In this document: positions 1-12,030 of the stretch, one piece after another
Numbering within the stretch: position 1 is the first letter of the stretch
How the letters are laid out: the number at the start of each line of letters is the position of its first letter
Assembly (NCBI RefSeq): GCF_963678635.1
Contig: NC_087062.1
Location: forward strand, 20,695,789-20,759,788
Origin: Symsagittifera roscoffensis
Taxonomy: Eukaryota > Xenacoelomorpha > Acoela > Convolutidae
Length of the DNA: 64,000 nucleotides
Direction: 5' to 3'
Notes under the pieces: model-generated
The model's database searches: none
What the model saw: only the letters and a program-made list of their open reading frames with translations
Told to the model about the DNA's origin: nothing
Program-made: the position numbers and the translations under genes

Positions 1-3000
1 TTTTTTTTTGGTGCAGAATGTTTACTGAAATTGTTTCATCAAGATCAAAATTCAAAGAGATTATCAAAGGCGATACATTTTTTCTTGGAATTTTTAAACT
101 AAAAATCAGTCTTTGTTTTCGTTATTGTCTGTTGGCGTAGCAGAGCGTTCTCAGCTTCTCCTTTTAATTTTTATAGTGATCAGTAATTGCTAAGATTGTA
201 TTGGCTCAACTTTCTAACAAAGAAGTCTGTTATCAACATAATTGCCCCGTATCATACGCCTCCGGCAGATCTAATTGTGACAGGGCGTGTATGGGGGGGG
301 GGGGGGGGGGGGGTGATAAAAATGAGCCAAGATTGGTCAGAAGCTAAACTGTTTCTTGAGTTGTAAAAAGTCACGTTTCCTTGTTTTTTAGCGGGCTAAA
401 AAGTTCTAAGCATGTTTTGCGTTCCGTTCCTTGTTATCTGTTAAGAATGATTGACACTTTGCTCAATTGCAAATTTGTATTTTCTAAAGGCCAACATCCT
501 GTAGATGAGAAACTTGGTTTCAGTTTCTCGTTTTTTTGTCATGGTCATAAAATCTTAAGAGTAATGAACGTAATGGATACTTTTATAAAGTCTTTGTTGA
601 TTTTTGTTTGTTTTTTTTTCTGTAAAAAGTCCTAAATTTTGTTCACGCTCAGTTTTGATTTTTCGCGATTTGACTTGTGATTTCTTTTTATGTTCAGTGC
701 ATTTCCATTGTTAAAAGGAAGGCAAACTCCACTATCGAACAGCAAAAGTGTAAAGGTCACGAAAACGTGATCGATTCCTGATGTCGAAAATCGAATTTAA
801 TTATCAGATTTCCCAGCGAAGTAAAAGTTCTACATATTGATCCAGTTGTCTCAAATTAGGTTAATTTTTTATAAGAAAGTGTCCATCATAAGTTGCTCTA
901 CTAAATCCAAGAGCCATTAAAGCCTATTTTTTTTCTTCGAAATTCAAAAGTTGAAGGCGCTTGAAAAAACAAGTAAGATTTTTTTCAGTTTTCTTGCGTT
1001 CATTACTCTTTTCCAACTGTTAGTTGGGCGTTTATTTTTGAAGTTGAAAAATGCGATCAAGGCCAAATCAACAAAAGTTACAGAAAAGACTAATACGAAT
1101 TTTGTTGATCAACTGTCCAACATGGTTCATTTTTTAAATGTGTTTGAAAATGTTGATTTTTTTTTTCAAATAGTTTAGATACAAGTCTTCTAACAAAGGA
1201 GTCTTGTATCAAAATAATTCATACGCCTCCGGCAGATCTAATTGTGACAGGGCGTGTATGGGTGAGGGGGATGAAAATGAGCAAAGATTGGTCAGAAGCT
1301 AAAGTTTTTCTTGAGTTGTAAAAAGTCATGTTTCCTTGTTTTTTAGCGGGCTGAAAAGTTCTAAGCATGTTTTGCATTCCTTGTTATCTGTTAAGAATGA
1401 TTGACACTTTGCAAATGAGTATTTTCTAAAAGCCAACATCCTGAAGATGTGGAACTTGGTTTTAGTTTCTCATTTCTTCTTTATGGTCATAAAATCTTAA
1501 GAGTAATGAACGTAGTGGGTACTCTTATATAGGTTTTGTTGATTTTTGTTTTTTTTTTTCAGGAAAAAGTTCTAAAACTTGTTCACGCTCAGTTTTGATT
1601 TTTCGATGTTTGACTTGTGATTTTTTTTTGTTCAGTGCGTTTTCATTGTTGGAAGGAAGGAAGGCAAACTCCACTATCGAACAGCAAAAGTGTAAAGATC
1701 AGAAAACGTGACCGGCTTCTGATTTCGAAAATGGAAATTAATAATCAGATTTCAAAGCGAAATAAAAAATTTACATATTGATCCAATTTTCCCAAATTGG
1801 GTTAATTTTATTTAAAATGTGCCCATCATGAAGTGTTCAACAAAATCTAAGAGCTTTAAAGCCATTGAAGTATATTTTTTTCGTCGAATTTCAAAAGTTG
1901 AAAACTCCTGAAAAAACAAGTCAGTTTTTTTTTCAGTTTTCTTGCCTTCATTACACTTTTCCAACTGTTACTTGGCTATGTTTATTTTTGAAGCTGAAAA
2001 ATGCAATCAAGACTAAAACGAATTTTGTTGATCAACGATACAACATGGTTGATTTTTTAAATTTGTTTTGAAATGTTGATTTATTTTTTTCAAGTAGTGT
2101 AGATACAAGTCTTCTAACAACGGAGTCTTGTATTAACATAATTGCCCCGTACCATACGCCTCCGGCAGATCTAATTGTGACAGGTCGTGTATGGCGGATT
2201 AAAATGAGCAAGGATTGGTCAAAAGCTGCTAAACTGTTTCTTGAGTTGTAAAAGTCACGTTTCCTTGTTTTTTAGAGGGCTGAAAAGTTCTAAGCATGTT
2301 TTGCGTTCCGTTCCTTGTTATCTGTTAAGAATGATTGACACTTTGCTCATTTGCAAGTGTGTATTTACTTAAGGCCAACATCCTGAAGATTTCAGTTTCT
2401 CGTTTTTTTGGTCATGGTCATAAAATCTTAAGAGTAATGAACGTAATGGATACTTTTATAAAGTCTTTGTTGATTTTTGTTTGTTTTTTTTTCTGGAAAA
2501 AGTCCTAAATTTTGTTTACGCTGTTTAGATTTTTCGCGGTTGACTTGTGTTTTTTTTATGTTCAGTGCATTTCCATTGTTTGAAGGAAGGCAAACTCCAC
2601 TATCGAACAGCAAAAGAGTAAAAGGTCAGGAAAATAAGATCGACTTCTGATTTCGAAAATGGAAATTAATCATCAGATTTCCCAGCGAAATAAAATGTTT
2701 ACATATTGATCCAGTTTTCTCAAAGTTGGGTAATTTTATTTAAAAGTTCCCATCATAAAGTTTTCTACAAAATCCAAGAGCTTCAAAGCCATTAAAGTCT
2801 AATTTTTTTCGAAATTCAAAACTGAAGGCTTTTCAAAAAACAAGTCAATTTTTTTTTCAGATTCCTTGCGTTCATAACTCTTTTACAACTGTTCGTAGGC
2901 TAAGTTTTTATTTTTGATGCTGAAAAATGCAATCAAGTTTCAATCAACAAAAGTTACATAAAAGACTAATACAAATTTTACTGATTAACGATACAAAGTT

Positions 3001-4940
3001 GTTGTTTTTTCAACTGTGTTTTAAAAAGTTGATTTATTTTTTTTTCAAATAGTGTAGATACAAGTCTTCTAACAAAGGAGTCTTGTATCAACATAATTTA
3101 TACGCCTCCGGCAGATCTAATTGTGACAGGGCGTGTATGGGGGATAAACATGAGCAAAGATTGGTCAGAAGCGAAACTTTTTCTTGTGTTGTACAAAGTC
3201 AAGTTTCCTTGTTTTTTAGCGGGCTGAAAAGTTTAAGCATGTTTTGCATTACTTGTTATCTGTTAAGAATGATTGACACTTTGCACAATTGCAAATGTGT
3301 ATTTTCTAAAGGCCAACATCCTGTAGATGTGAAACTTGGTTTTAGTTTCTCATTTCTTTATCATGCTCATAAAATCTTGAGAGTAATGAACATATTGGAT
3401 ACTTTTAAAAAGTTTTTGTTGATTTTTGTTAGTTTTTTTTTTCTGGAAAACGTCTCGAATTTTGTTCACGCTCAGTTTAGATTTTTCGCGGTTTGACTAG
3501 TGATTTTTTTTTATGTTCAGTGCATTTCCATTGTTAAAAGCAGGGCAAACTCCACAATCGAACAGCAAAAATATTAAGGTCACGAAAACGTTATCGACTT
3601 CTGGTTTCGAAAATGGAAATTAATTATCAGATTTCCTAGCGAAATGAAGGTTTTACATATTGATTCAGTTTTCTTAAATTGGGTTAGTTTTAATAAAAAT
3701 TGCCCATCATGAAGTGTTCTACAAAATCCACGAGCTTTAAAGCCATTAAAGTCTCTGTTATTCTTCGAAAATCAAAAGTTGAAGGCTCTTGAAAAAACAA
3801 GTCAGTTTTTTTTCAGTTTTTTTGCGATTATTAATCTTTTCCAACTGTTAGTTGGCTATGTTTTTTTTTGAAGCTGAAAAATGCAATCAAGATTAAATCA
3901 ACAAAAGTTACATAAAAGTCTAATATGAATTTTGTCTATCAGCTATAGAACATGGTTAATTTGTTACATGGGTTTTTAAATGTTAATTTTTTTTCAAGTA
4001 GTGAAGATATAAGTCTTCTAACAGATGAGTCTTGTATCAACATAATTGCCCGTGTATGGAGGGATAAAAGTGAGCAAAGATTGGTCAGAAGCTGCTAAAA
4101 TTTTTCTTGAGTTTTAATAAATCGCGTTTCCTTGTTTTTTAGCGGGCTGAACAGTTCTAAGTATGTTTAGCATTACTTGTTATCTGTTAAGAATGATTGA
4201 AACTTTGCTCAATTGCAAATGTGTATTTTCTAAAGGCCAACATCCTGTAGATGTGAAACTTGGTTTTAGTTTCTCGTTTCTTCATCATACCCATAAAATC
4301 TTAAGAGTAATGAACGTAATGGATACTTTTATAAAGTTTTTGTTGGCTTTTGTTTTTTTTTCTGGAAAAAGTCTTAAATTTTGTTCACGCTCAGTTTAGA
4401 TTTTTCGCGGTTTGACTTGTGATTTCTTCTTATGTTCAGTGCATTTCCATTGTTAAAAGCAGAGCAAATTCCACAATCGAACAGCAAAAATAATAAGGTC
4501 ACGAAAACGTGATCGACTTCTGGTTTCGAAAATGGAAATTAATTATCAGATTTCCTAGCGGAATGAAAATTTTACATATTGATTCAGTTTTCTAAATTTG
4601 GGTTAATTCTAATAAAAAATGCGCATCATGAAGTATTCTACTGAATCCAAGAGCTTTAAAGCTATTAAAGTCTCTGTTATTCTTCGAAATTCAAAAGTTG
4701 AAGGGTCTTGAAAAAACAAGTCAGTTTTTTTTCAGTTTTCTTGCGTTCATTAATCTTTTCCAACTGTTAGTTGGCTATGTTTTTTTAAGCTGAAAAATGC
4801 AATCATGACTAAATCAACAAAAAATACATAAAAGACTAATATGAATATTGTTTATCAGCGATACAATATGGTTCATTTTTTACATGTGTTTTAAAATGAT
4901 GATTTTTTTTCAAGTAGTTTAGATACAAGTCTTCTAACAA
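1..4940 (+). repeat. Intronic tandem array 1 (about five 0.95-kb units)
   Basis: Five head-to-tail copies of an AT-rich unit whose cores (tacgcctccggcagatct followed by a gacagggcgtgtatgg-like stretch) start near 250, 1220, 2155, 3100 and a truncated one near 4045, so the period is about 930-965 bp. Each unit also carries a tttttttcag polypyrimidine tract, a gcaaactccactatcgaac block, a palindrome centred on aaaa and a gatacaag/cttgtatc inverted repeat. The short open frames inside are not conserved in frame between copies and are not called as genes. The first 190 bases match 7811-8000, so the array start in this window is the same kind of sequence that begins array 2. The array ends abruptly at about 4940, immediately before RNF213 coding sequence, so I read it as filling the intron upstream of that exon. 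Confidence 0.9.
293..313 (+). repeat. Poly(G) run of 21
   Basis: Twenty-one consecutive G bases follow gcgtgtat in the first repeat core; other copies have four to six G at the same place. It is a mononucleotide expansion within one unit, capable of G-quadruplex formation, and its exact length may be unreliable because such runs are hard to sequence. Confidence 0.9.
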
Positions 4941-4992
4941 AGCGAAATGGTCACTGGCACTCGATTTTGCTTTCGTGAAAATTGCATCGTAA

Positions 4993-5994
4993 AAATTACC
5001 TGTCATAAACACTTCACTAAGCGCGCACGAAGTTATGTTCAAAATGTTGGACTGGAAACCGTTTATTCCATTACTTCATCTGGTCCGTCAAAGTCCAAAG
5101 ACGGAAGCGTGCTTTCAGGAGCCCTTCCGGATAGTTCGTGGAAGCTTCAATCATGTATTCGAGGAACTGGAATGTGGAAACGTATCTTTCACATTTTACA
5201 GCAAATTAGTTGGCCTGAGTACAGTGTTTAAAAACATTTGTATGATGATGCTACAAGCGAAAGCTGAAGACATAGAAAGCAAAATGCAGAAATGAAATTC
5301 CCTTTGCAAATCCATTCAATCAAGTTTCGAAAAAATCGTGAAGCTGAAAGAACTAATTAACAAATTAAGGACACAAAATATCGAAATCGACATGAAGGAA
5401 CTAGAAAGATCCACGGAAGACTGGCAAAATATACCCCTGAAAAAGTTTGCAGAAATCGACCGTAGAGGAAATGTTACTCTTGCTGTTCCATCTCTACTTG
5501 ACTCCGAGCTAACTTCGCTCGAAACATTCACGAGTTATATGAAAAGCCGCATTTTTTCAAAAATGACTTTCAAAGAGGTACAGCGGTCTTGCCTGGCTGA
5601 AAACCATTTATGCACGTACAAACAATTGCTCAATGAACTTTTAGCAGCTGTTCGGTCAAAATATTTGCGCGTTGCTGGTTCTTTAGCAAGTGGCGACATC
5701 ATAGCGGAAACAGCCCAACGGCGATTCAAACAGTATCGTGAAAATGAGAAAAAAGAAGAAATTCACTTCATGTTTGAGTTTTTGACAGAAAGCATGAATG
5801 ATGAAAAGAATAAAGACGAGCTAAAGGCAGTGAAAGATATTCGAATGGTTCAAGTTTTGAAGCTGGATACTTTGCGAAATAACAAAGACTTCGTGCAGGC
5901 TCTTTTGGACTTGAAGGAAGTGCTGGGAATTGAAAATCACTTCGCAGTTCTGGATACTCTCTCAAAATTGGTTGGGGTTTCATCGCTAGTCATT
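4993..5994 (+). CDS. RNF213-like exon, stalk region (contains in-frame TGA)
   Basis: One reading frame is open from 4993 to 5994 except for a TGA at 5293-5295. Upstream of the TGA it reads residues such as FEELECGNVSFTFYSKLVGL; downstream it is strongly charged and helical (KLKELINKLRTQNIEIDMKE, then QALLDLKEVLGIENHFAVLD), which fits the helical stalk of RNF213-family proteins and leads in order into the next exons of the same gene. The acceptor is not certain (an in-frame TAA at 4990 limits it) and neither is the donor: phase 0 is needed to join 6156, and the candidates near 5968-5990 are all weak. No GT..AG pair can splice out the TGA, so either it is a nonsense mutation or assembly error, or the downstream part is used separately. 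An overlapping open frame at 4947-5231 in another phase is less convincing. Family assignment is good; exact borders are not. Confidence 0.7.
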
Positions 5995-6155
5995 TAGTAT
6001 TTAACTCATTCATAACCAGTGGATAGATTAAATCTCAAATTGAACCTTGTTCAAAAAAAGTACTCATCAATTATGAATTGCTTAAACCTTAATTAAAATT
6101 GTTTAAAAACCACCAGGTCCAAATTTCATGCAGAATCACTTGAAAATAAATTTAG

Positions 6156-6309
6156 GACAATCTGCAGGAAGTGCTGCTGAAACAGTTAGACGACACAATT
6201 CTGAAATGCAACAAAGACTTCGAAGACATAAAGCCGGCTGAAATTGATTCAATCAAAGCATTCGTGGAGCAGACCGCTTTCCTGGGTTGGATCCGCGATA
6301 AAATGCACA
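6156..6309 (+). CDS. RNF213-like exon, stalk region
   Basis: A 154-nt exon starts after tttag at 6151-6155 and ends at a good donor (ACA then GTGAGT at 6310). It encodes 51 codons plus one base, including EVLLKQLDDTILKCNKDFED and ending in FLGWIRDKMH. The frame has a TAG immediately before 6156, so the exon cannot begin earlier; an alternative acceptor at 6168 is in the same frame. It ends in phase 1, matching the phase-1 start of the next exon at 34131, and the joined product runs straight into a region typical of the RNF213 family (VELASMSAGE). The supporting evidence is phase, splice sites and order, with no transcript. Confidence 0.78.
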
Positions 6310-6387
6310 GTGAGTAAATTTCGACAAAACAGTTATTTCCTATAACAACAAGTTTTGCAGAAATGATTAAAGTTTGAACGAATTCAT

Positions 6388-6751
6388 GGGGCCTATTCTA
6401 ATGGGCGAAGGACCGAAAGGGCGAAGGACTGAAAACAAAAAAAGCCGAAAGTCATTTATTAAAATGGATCAATTGCCGTTTTATTACAAGGAAGTAAATG
6501 AAGCAATATTTAGCTTCTTTTAAAACGAAACCCTAGAAATATAACATTTGTTCAAACTGGCTGGCGGTCAGTGATAGTTTTGCTTATTTCTGGCGTGTTT
6601 ATATTCAGTCAATATTAATATTAGGTACTTGGAAATGTTAAGTTTCATGGAGGTTTTCACGCTTTCTTGCCAAATTTTTGATTTCTGAAATCTGATTGGC
6701 TGATTTTCTTTTTCGCCCATTCGGTCCTTCGCCTATGAGGGACTCCACTCA
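6388..6751. mobile_element. MITE-like element with terminal inverted repeats
   Basis: Near the left end there is atgggcgaaggaccgaaagg and near the right end the reverse complement reads aggcgaaggaccgaatgggc, an inverted repeat of about 25 bases with two or three mismatches. AATTCAT occurs directly outside both ends (6381-6387 and 6752-6758) and could be the target-site duplication. The 364-bp interior has no coding capacity. This is the architecture of a non-autonomous DNA transposon; the superfamily is not evident. Confidence 0.7.
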
Positions 6752-7130
6752 AATTCATCACTGCTTTTTTTTACAACTGTCTAGTTTTTTTAGTGTAAAG
6801 CAAAATAGTTCAAAAGAAGTAATTTGAAAAGAAGTATAAGAAGAGTTAAAGCAAATTGTTTTTGTTCTGACCACAAAGTGGAAAGTAACTTGCAATTCAG
6901 TTGAGTTTTTCCACAAAAATTTAAACAACCAGAATTTTGTTATTAAGATGGAAGCGATGACATGATAGATACGTATCAGTCGTTCTTCGGGCTGCATTAA
7001 AAAGTTCTAATAGTTTTCTTTTTTCTTGATAGGTTTTGATGTTTTCGTTCTCGAACTAGTAATGAGCGATCGAATTTTTTACTAGCTAATACTAATAATA
7101 AACGAGAAAAATGTCCAATTAATAAAAAGA

Positions 7131-7640
7131 GATATCCATTTTTATCAAGAGTAATGAATGTAGTGAGTACTTTTATATAGGTCTTGCTGATTTATGTTTT
7201 GTTTTTCTTTTCAGGAAGAAGTTTTAAATTTTGTTCACGCTCAATTTTGATTTTTCGCGGTTTGACATGTGATTTATTTACGTTCAGTGCATTTCTATTG
7301 TTAAGAGGAAAGCAAACTCTACTATCGAACAGCAAAATTGTAAAGGGTGCAAAAAAGTGATCTACTTTAATTTCGAAAATGGAAATTGATTATCAGGTTT
7401 CCCAGTGAAATAAAAGTTTTACCTATTGATCCAGTTTTCTGAAATTGGGTTAATTTCATCAAAAAAGTGTTCATCTTGAATTTTTCTACAAGTTCAAAGA
7501 GCTTTAAGGCCATATATTTTTTTCTTCGAAATTCAAAAACTGGAGATTTTTGAAAAACCAGTCGTTTTTTTTTCAGTTTCCTTGCGTTCATTACTTTTTT
7601 CCAACTGTCAGTTGGCTGTGTTTGAGGACTCAAGGTTTTT
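7131..7640 (+). repeat. Diverged partial copy of the 0.95-kb unit
   Basis: The order of blocks (aatgaatgtagtgagtac, caggaagaagttttaaat, gcaaactctactatcgaac, ccagttttctgaaattggg, ttactttttccaactgtc) matches the unit of the arrays but with more substitutions. It has no twin-hairpin core. It marks the left edge of array 2. Confidence 0.85.
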
Positions 7641-7810
7641 GTTCTTAATCAAGATGAACCCCGCTGCTTCTCAGTCTAAAGTTACTTTATGATAACTTAG
7701 TGTCTGTGAACACAAACAAAAATGCATGGAAAGGGCCAACGAACTCTTTCGAAACTTGACTCCGAAGTTACAAAGGTGCCTTCAGTTCGATTTTTGGGTA
7801 GTATTGATTT

Positions 7811-10800
7811 TTTTTGGTGCAAAATGTTTCCTGAAATTGTTTCATCAAGATCAAAATTCAAAGAGATTATCAAAGGCGATACATTTTCTCTTGGAATTTT
7901 TAAACTAAAAATCAGTCTTTGTTTTCGTTATTGTCTGTTGGCGTAGCAGAGCGTTCTCAGCTTCTCCTTTTAATTTTTATAATAATCAACTATTGCTAAG
8001 TATCTATAACGAAGAAGTCTTGTATCAACATAATTGCCCCGTACCATACGCCTCCGGCAGATCTAATTTTGACAGGGCGTGTATGGGTGAGGGGGATGAA
8101 AATGAGCAAAGATTGGTCAGAAGCTAAAGTTTTTCTTGAGTTGTAAAAAGTCATGTTTCCTTGTTTTTTAGCGGGCTGAAAAGTTCTAAGCATGTTTTGC
8201 ATTCCTTGTTATCTGTTAAGAATGATTGACACTTTGCTCAATTGCAAGTTTGTATTTTCTAAAGGCCCACATCCTGTAGATGTGAAACTTGGTTTCAGTT
8301 TCTCGCTTCTTTATCATGGTCAGAAAACCTTGAGAGTAATGAACGTAGTGGGTACTCTTATATAGGTCTTGTTGATTTTTTTTGTTTTTTTTTTCAGGAA
8401 AAAGTCTTAATTTGTTCACGCTCAGTTTTGATTTTTCGCGATTTGACTTGTGATTTCTTTTTATGTTCAGTGCATTTCCATTGTTAAAAGGAAGGCAAAC
8501 TCCACTATCGAACAGCAAAAGTGTAAAGGTCACGAAAACGTGATCGATTCCTGATGTCGAAAATCGAATTTAATTATCAGATTTCCCAGCGAAGTAAAAG
8601 TTTTACATATTGATCCAGTTGTCTCAAATTAGGTTAATTTTTTATGAGAAAGTGTCCATCATAAATTGCTCTACTACATCCAAGAGCCATTAAAGCCTAT
8701 TTTTTTCTTCGAAATTTAAAAGTTGAAGGCGCTTGAAAATACAAGTAAGTTTTTTTTCAGTTTTCTTGCGTTCATTACTCTTTTCCAACTGTTAGTTGGT
8801 TGTTTATTTTTGAAGCTGAAAAATGCGATCAAGGCCAAATCAACAAAAGTTACAGAAAAGACTAATACGAATTTTGTTGATCAACAGTCCAACATGGTTC
8901 ATTTTTTAAATGTGTTTGAAAATGTTGATTTATTTCTTTTTTTCAAATAGTTTAGATACAAGTCTTCTAACAAAGGAGTCTTGTATCAAAATAATTCATA
9001 CGCCGTCGGCAGATCTAATTGTGACAGTGCGTGTATGGGGGAGTAGGATGAAAATGAGCAAAGATTGGTCAGAAGCTAAAGTTTTTCTTGAGTTGTAAAA
9101 AGTCATGTTTCCCTGTTTTTTAGCGGGCTGAAAAGTTCTAAGCATGTTTTGCAATACTTGTTATATGTTAAGAATGATTGACACTTTGCTCAATTGCAAG
9201 TGTGTATTTACTTAAGGCCAACATCCTGAAGACGTGAAACTTGGTTTCAGTTTCTCGTTTTTTTGTCATGGTCATAAAATCTTAAGAGTAATGAACGTAA
9301 TGGATACTTTTATAAAGTCTTTGTTGATTTTTGTTTTTTTTTTTCTGTAAAAAGTCCTAAATTTTGTTCACGCTGCTCAGATTTTTCGCGGTTGACTTGT
9401 GTTTTTTTTATGTTCAGTGCATTTCCATTGTTAAAAGGAAGGCAAACTCCACTATCGAACAGCAAAAGTGTAAAGGTCACGAAAACGTGATCGATTCCTG
9501 ATGTCGAAAATCGAATTTAATTATCAGATTTCCCAGCGAAGTAAAAGTTTTACATATTGATCCAGTTGTCTCAAATTAGGTTAATTTTTTATAAGAAAGT
9601 GTCCATCATAAATTGCTCTACTAAATCCAAGAGCCATTAAAGCCTATTTTTTTTCTTCGAAATTTAAAAGTTGAAGGCGCTTGAAAAAACAAGTAAGTTT
9701 TTTTTTCAGTTTTCTTGCGTTCATTACTCTTTTCCAACTGTTAGTTGGTTGTTTATTTTTGAAGCTGAAAAATGCGATCAAGGCCAAATCAACAAAAGTT
9801 ACAGAAAAGACTAATACGAATTTTGTTGATCAACAGTCCAACATGGTTCATTTTTTAAATGTGTTTGAAAATGTTGATTTATTTCTTTTTTTCAAATAGT
9901 TTAGATACAAGTCTTCTAACAAATCTCGTCGGCAGATCTAATTGTGACAGTGCGTGTATGGGGGAGTAGGATGAAAATGAGCAAAGATTGGTCAGAAGCT
10001 AAAGTTTTTCTTGAGTTGTAAAAAGTCATGTTTCCCTGTTTTTTAGCGGGCTGAAAAGTTCTAAGCATGTTTTGCATTCCTTGTTATCTGTTAAGAATGA
10101 TTGAGACTTTGCAATTGAGTATTTTCTAAAGGCCAACATCCTGAAGATGTGAAACTTGGTTTTAGTTTCTCGTTTTTTCTTTATGGTCATAAAATATTAA
10201 GAGTAATGAACGTAGTGGGTACTCTTATATAGGTTTAGTTGATTTTTGTTTGTTTTTTTTTATGAAAAAGTTCTAAAACTTGTTCACGCTCAGTTTTGAT
10301 TTTTGGACCTTTGACTTGTGATTTTTTTTTGTTCAGTGCGTTTCCATTGTTGGAAGGAAGGAAGGCAAACTCCACTATCGAACAGCAAAAGTGTAAAGAT
10401 CAGGAAAACGTGATCGGCTTCTGATTTCGAAAATGGAAATTAATTATCAGATTTCACAGCGAAATAAAAGTTTTACATATTGATCCAATTTTCTCGAATT
10501 GGGTTAATTTTATTTAAAATGTGCCCATCATGAAGTGTTCAACAAAATCTAAGAGCTTTAAAGCCATTGAAGTATATTTTTTTCGTCGAATTTCAAAAGT
10601 TGAAAACTCCTGAAAAAACAAGTCAGTTTTTTTTCAGTTTCCTTGCCTTCATTACTCTTTTCAACTGTTACTTGGCTATGTTTATTTTTGAAGCTGAAAA
10701 ATGCAATCAAGACTAATACGAATTTTGTTGATCAACGATACAACATAGTTGATTTTTAAAATCTGTTTTAAAATGTTGATTTATTTTTTTTTTCAAGTAG

Positions 10801-12030
10801 TGTAGATACAAGTCTTCTACAAAGGAGTCTTGTATCAACATAATTGCCCCGTACCATACGCCTCCGGCAGATCTAATTGTGACAGGGCGTGTATGGGGGA
10901 TTAAAATGAGCAAGGATTGGTCAGAAGCGAAACTTTTTCTTGTGTTGTACAAAGTCAAGTTTCCTTGTTTTTTAGCGGGCTGAAAAGTTTAAGCATGTTT
11001 TGCATTAATTGTTATCTGTTAAGAATGATTGACAATTTGCTCAATTGCAAATGTGTATTTTCTAAAGGCCAACATCCTGTAGATGTGAAACTTGTTTTTA
11101 GTTTCTGGTTTCTTTATCATGCTCATAAAATCTTAAGAGTAATGAACGTAATGGGTACTTTTAAAAAGTTTTTGTTGATTTTAGTTTTTTTTTTCTGGAA
11201 AAAGTCTTAAATTTTGTTCACGCTCTGTTTAGATTTTTCGCGGTTTGGCTTGTGATTTCTTTTTATGTTCAGTGCATTTCCATTGTTAAAAGCAGGGCAA
11301 ACTCCACAATCGAACAGCAAAAATATTAAGGTCACGAAAACGTGATCGACTTCTGGTTTCGAAAATGGAAATTAATTATCAGATTTCCTAGCGAAATGAA
11401 AGTTTTACATACTGATTCAGTTTTCTTAAATTTGGTTAATTTTAATAAAAAATGCCCATCATGTTTTCTACAAAATTCAGGAGCTTTAAAGCCATTAAAG
11501 TCTCTGTTATTCTTCGAAAATCAAAAGTTGAAGGCTCTTGAAAAAACAAGTCAGTTTTTTTCAGTTTTCTTGCGTTCATTAATCTTTTCCAACTGTTAGT
11601 TGGCTATGTTTTTTTTTGAAGCTGAAAAATGCAAACAAGACTAAATCAACAAAAGTTACATAAAAGACTAATATGAATTTTGTTTATCAGCTATACAACA
11701 TGGTTAATTTTTTACATGGGTTTTAAAATGTTGATTTTTTCTCAAGTAGTGAAGATATAAGTCTTCTAACAAATGAGTCTTGTATCAACATAATTGCCCC
11801 GTACCATACGCTTCCGGCATATCTAATTGTGACAGGCGTGTATGGGGGGATAAAAGTGAGCAAAGATTGGTCAGAAGCTACATAAAAGACTAATATGAAT
11901 ATTGTTTATCAGCGATACAACATGGTTCATTTTTACATGTGTTTTAAAACGTTGATTTTTTTTCAAGTAGTGAAGATATAAGTCTTCTAACAAAGGAGTC
12001 TTGTATCAACATAATTGCCCCGTACCATAC
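7811..12030 (+). repeat. Intronic tandem array 2, simple section
   Basis: Head-to-tail units with cores near 8035, 9000, 9930, 10855, 11800 and a short extra one at about 12035. The first part repeats the window start (1-1320) with few changes. The 8540-8950 and 9500-9900 stretches are near copies of each other and of 760-1180, so neighbouring units have been exchanged or recently duplicated. Short ORFs such as those at 8723-8950 and 9681-9899 recur only because the units are recent copies. Confidence 0.88.

Noticed and set aside
381-4399. Short ORFs in array 1 (for example 381-635, 951-1178, 3083-3496, 4163-4399) as small protein genes
   Set aside because: They lie in intronic tandem units, shift frame or break between copies, are rich in Phe/Lys from T- and A-runs and have no recognisable domain.
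5293-5295. TGA as a selenocysteine codon or alternative code
   Set aside because: Nothing nearby suggests a recoding signal and the other long frame in the gene uses ordinary stops; a mutation or sequence error is simpler.
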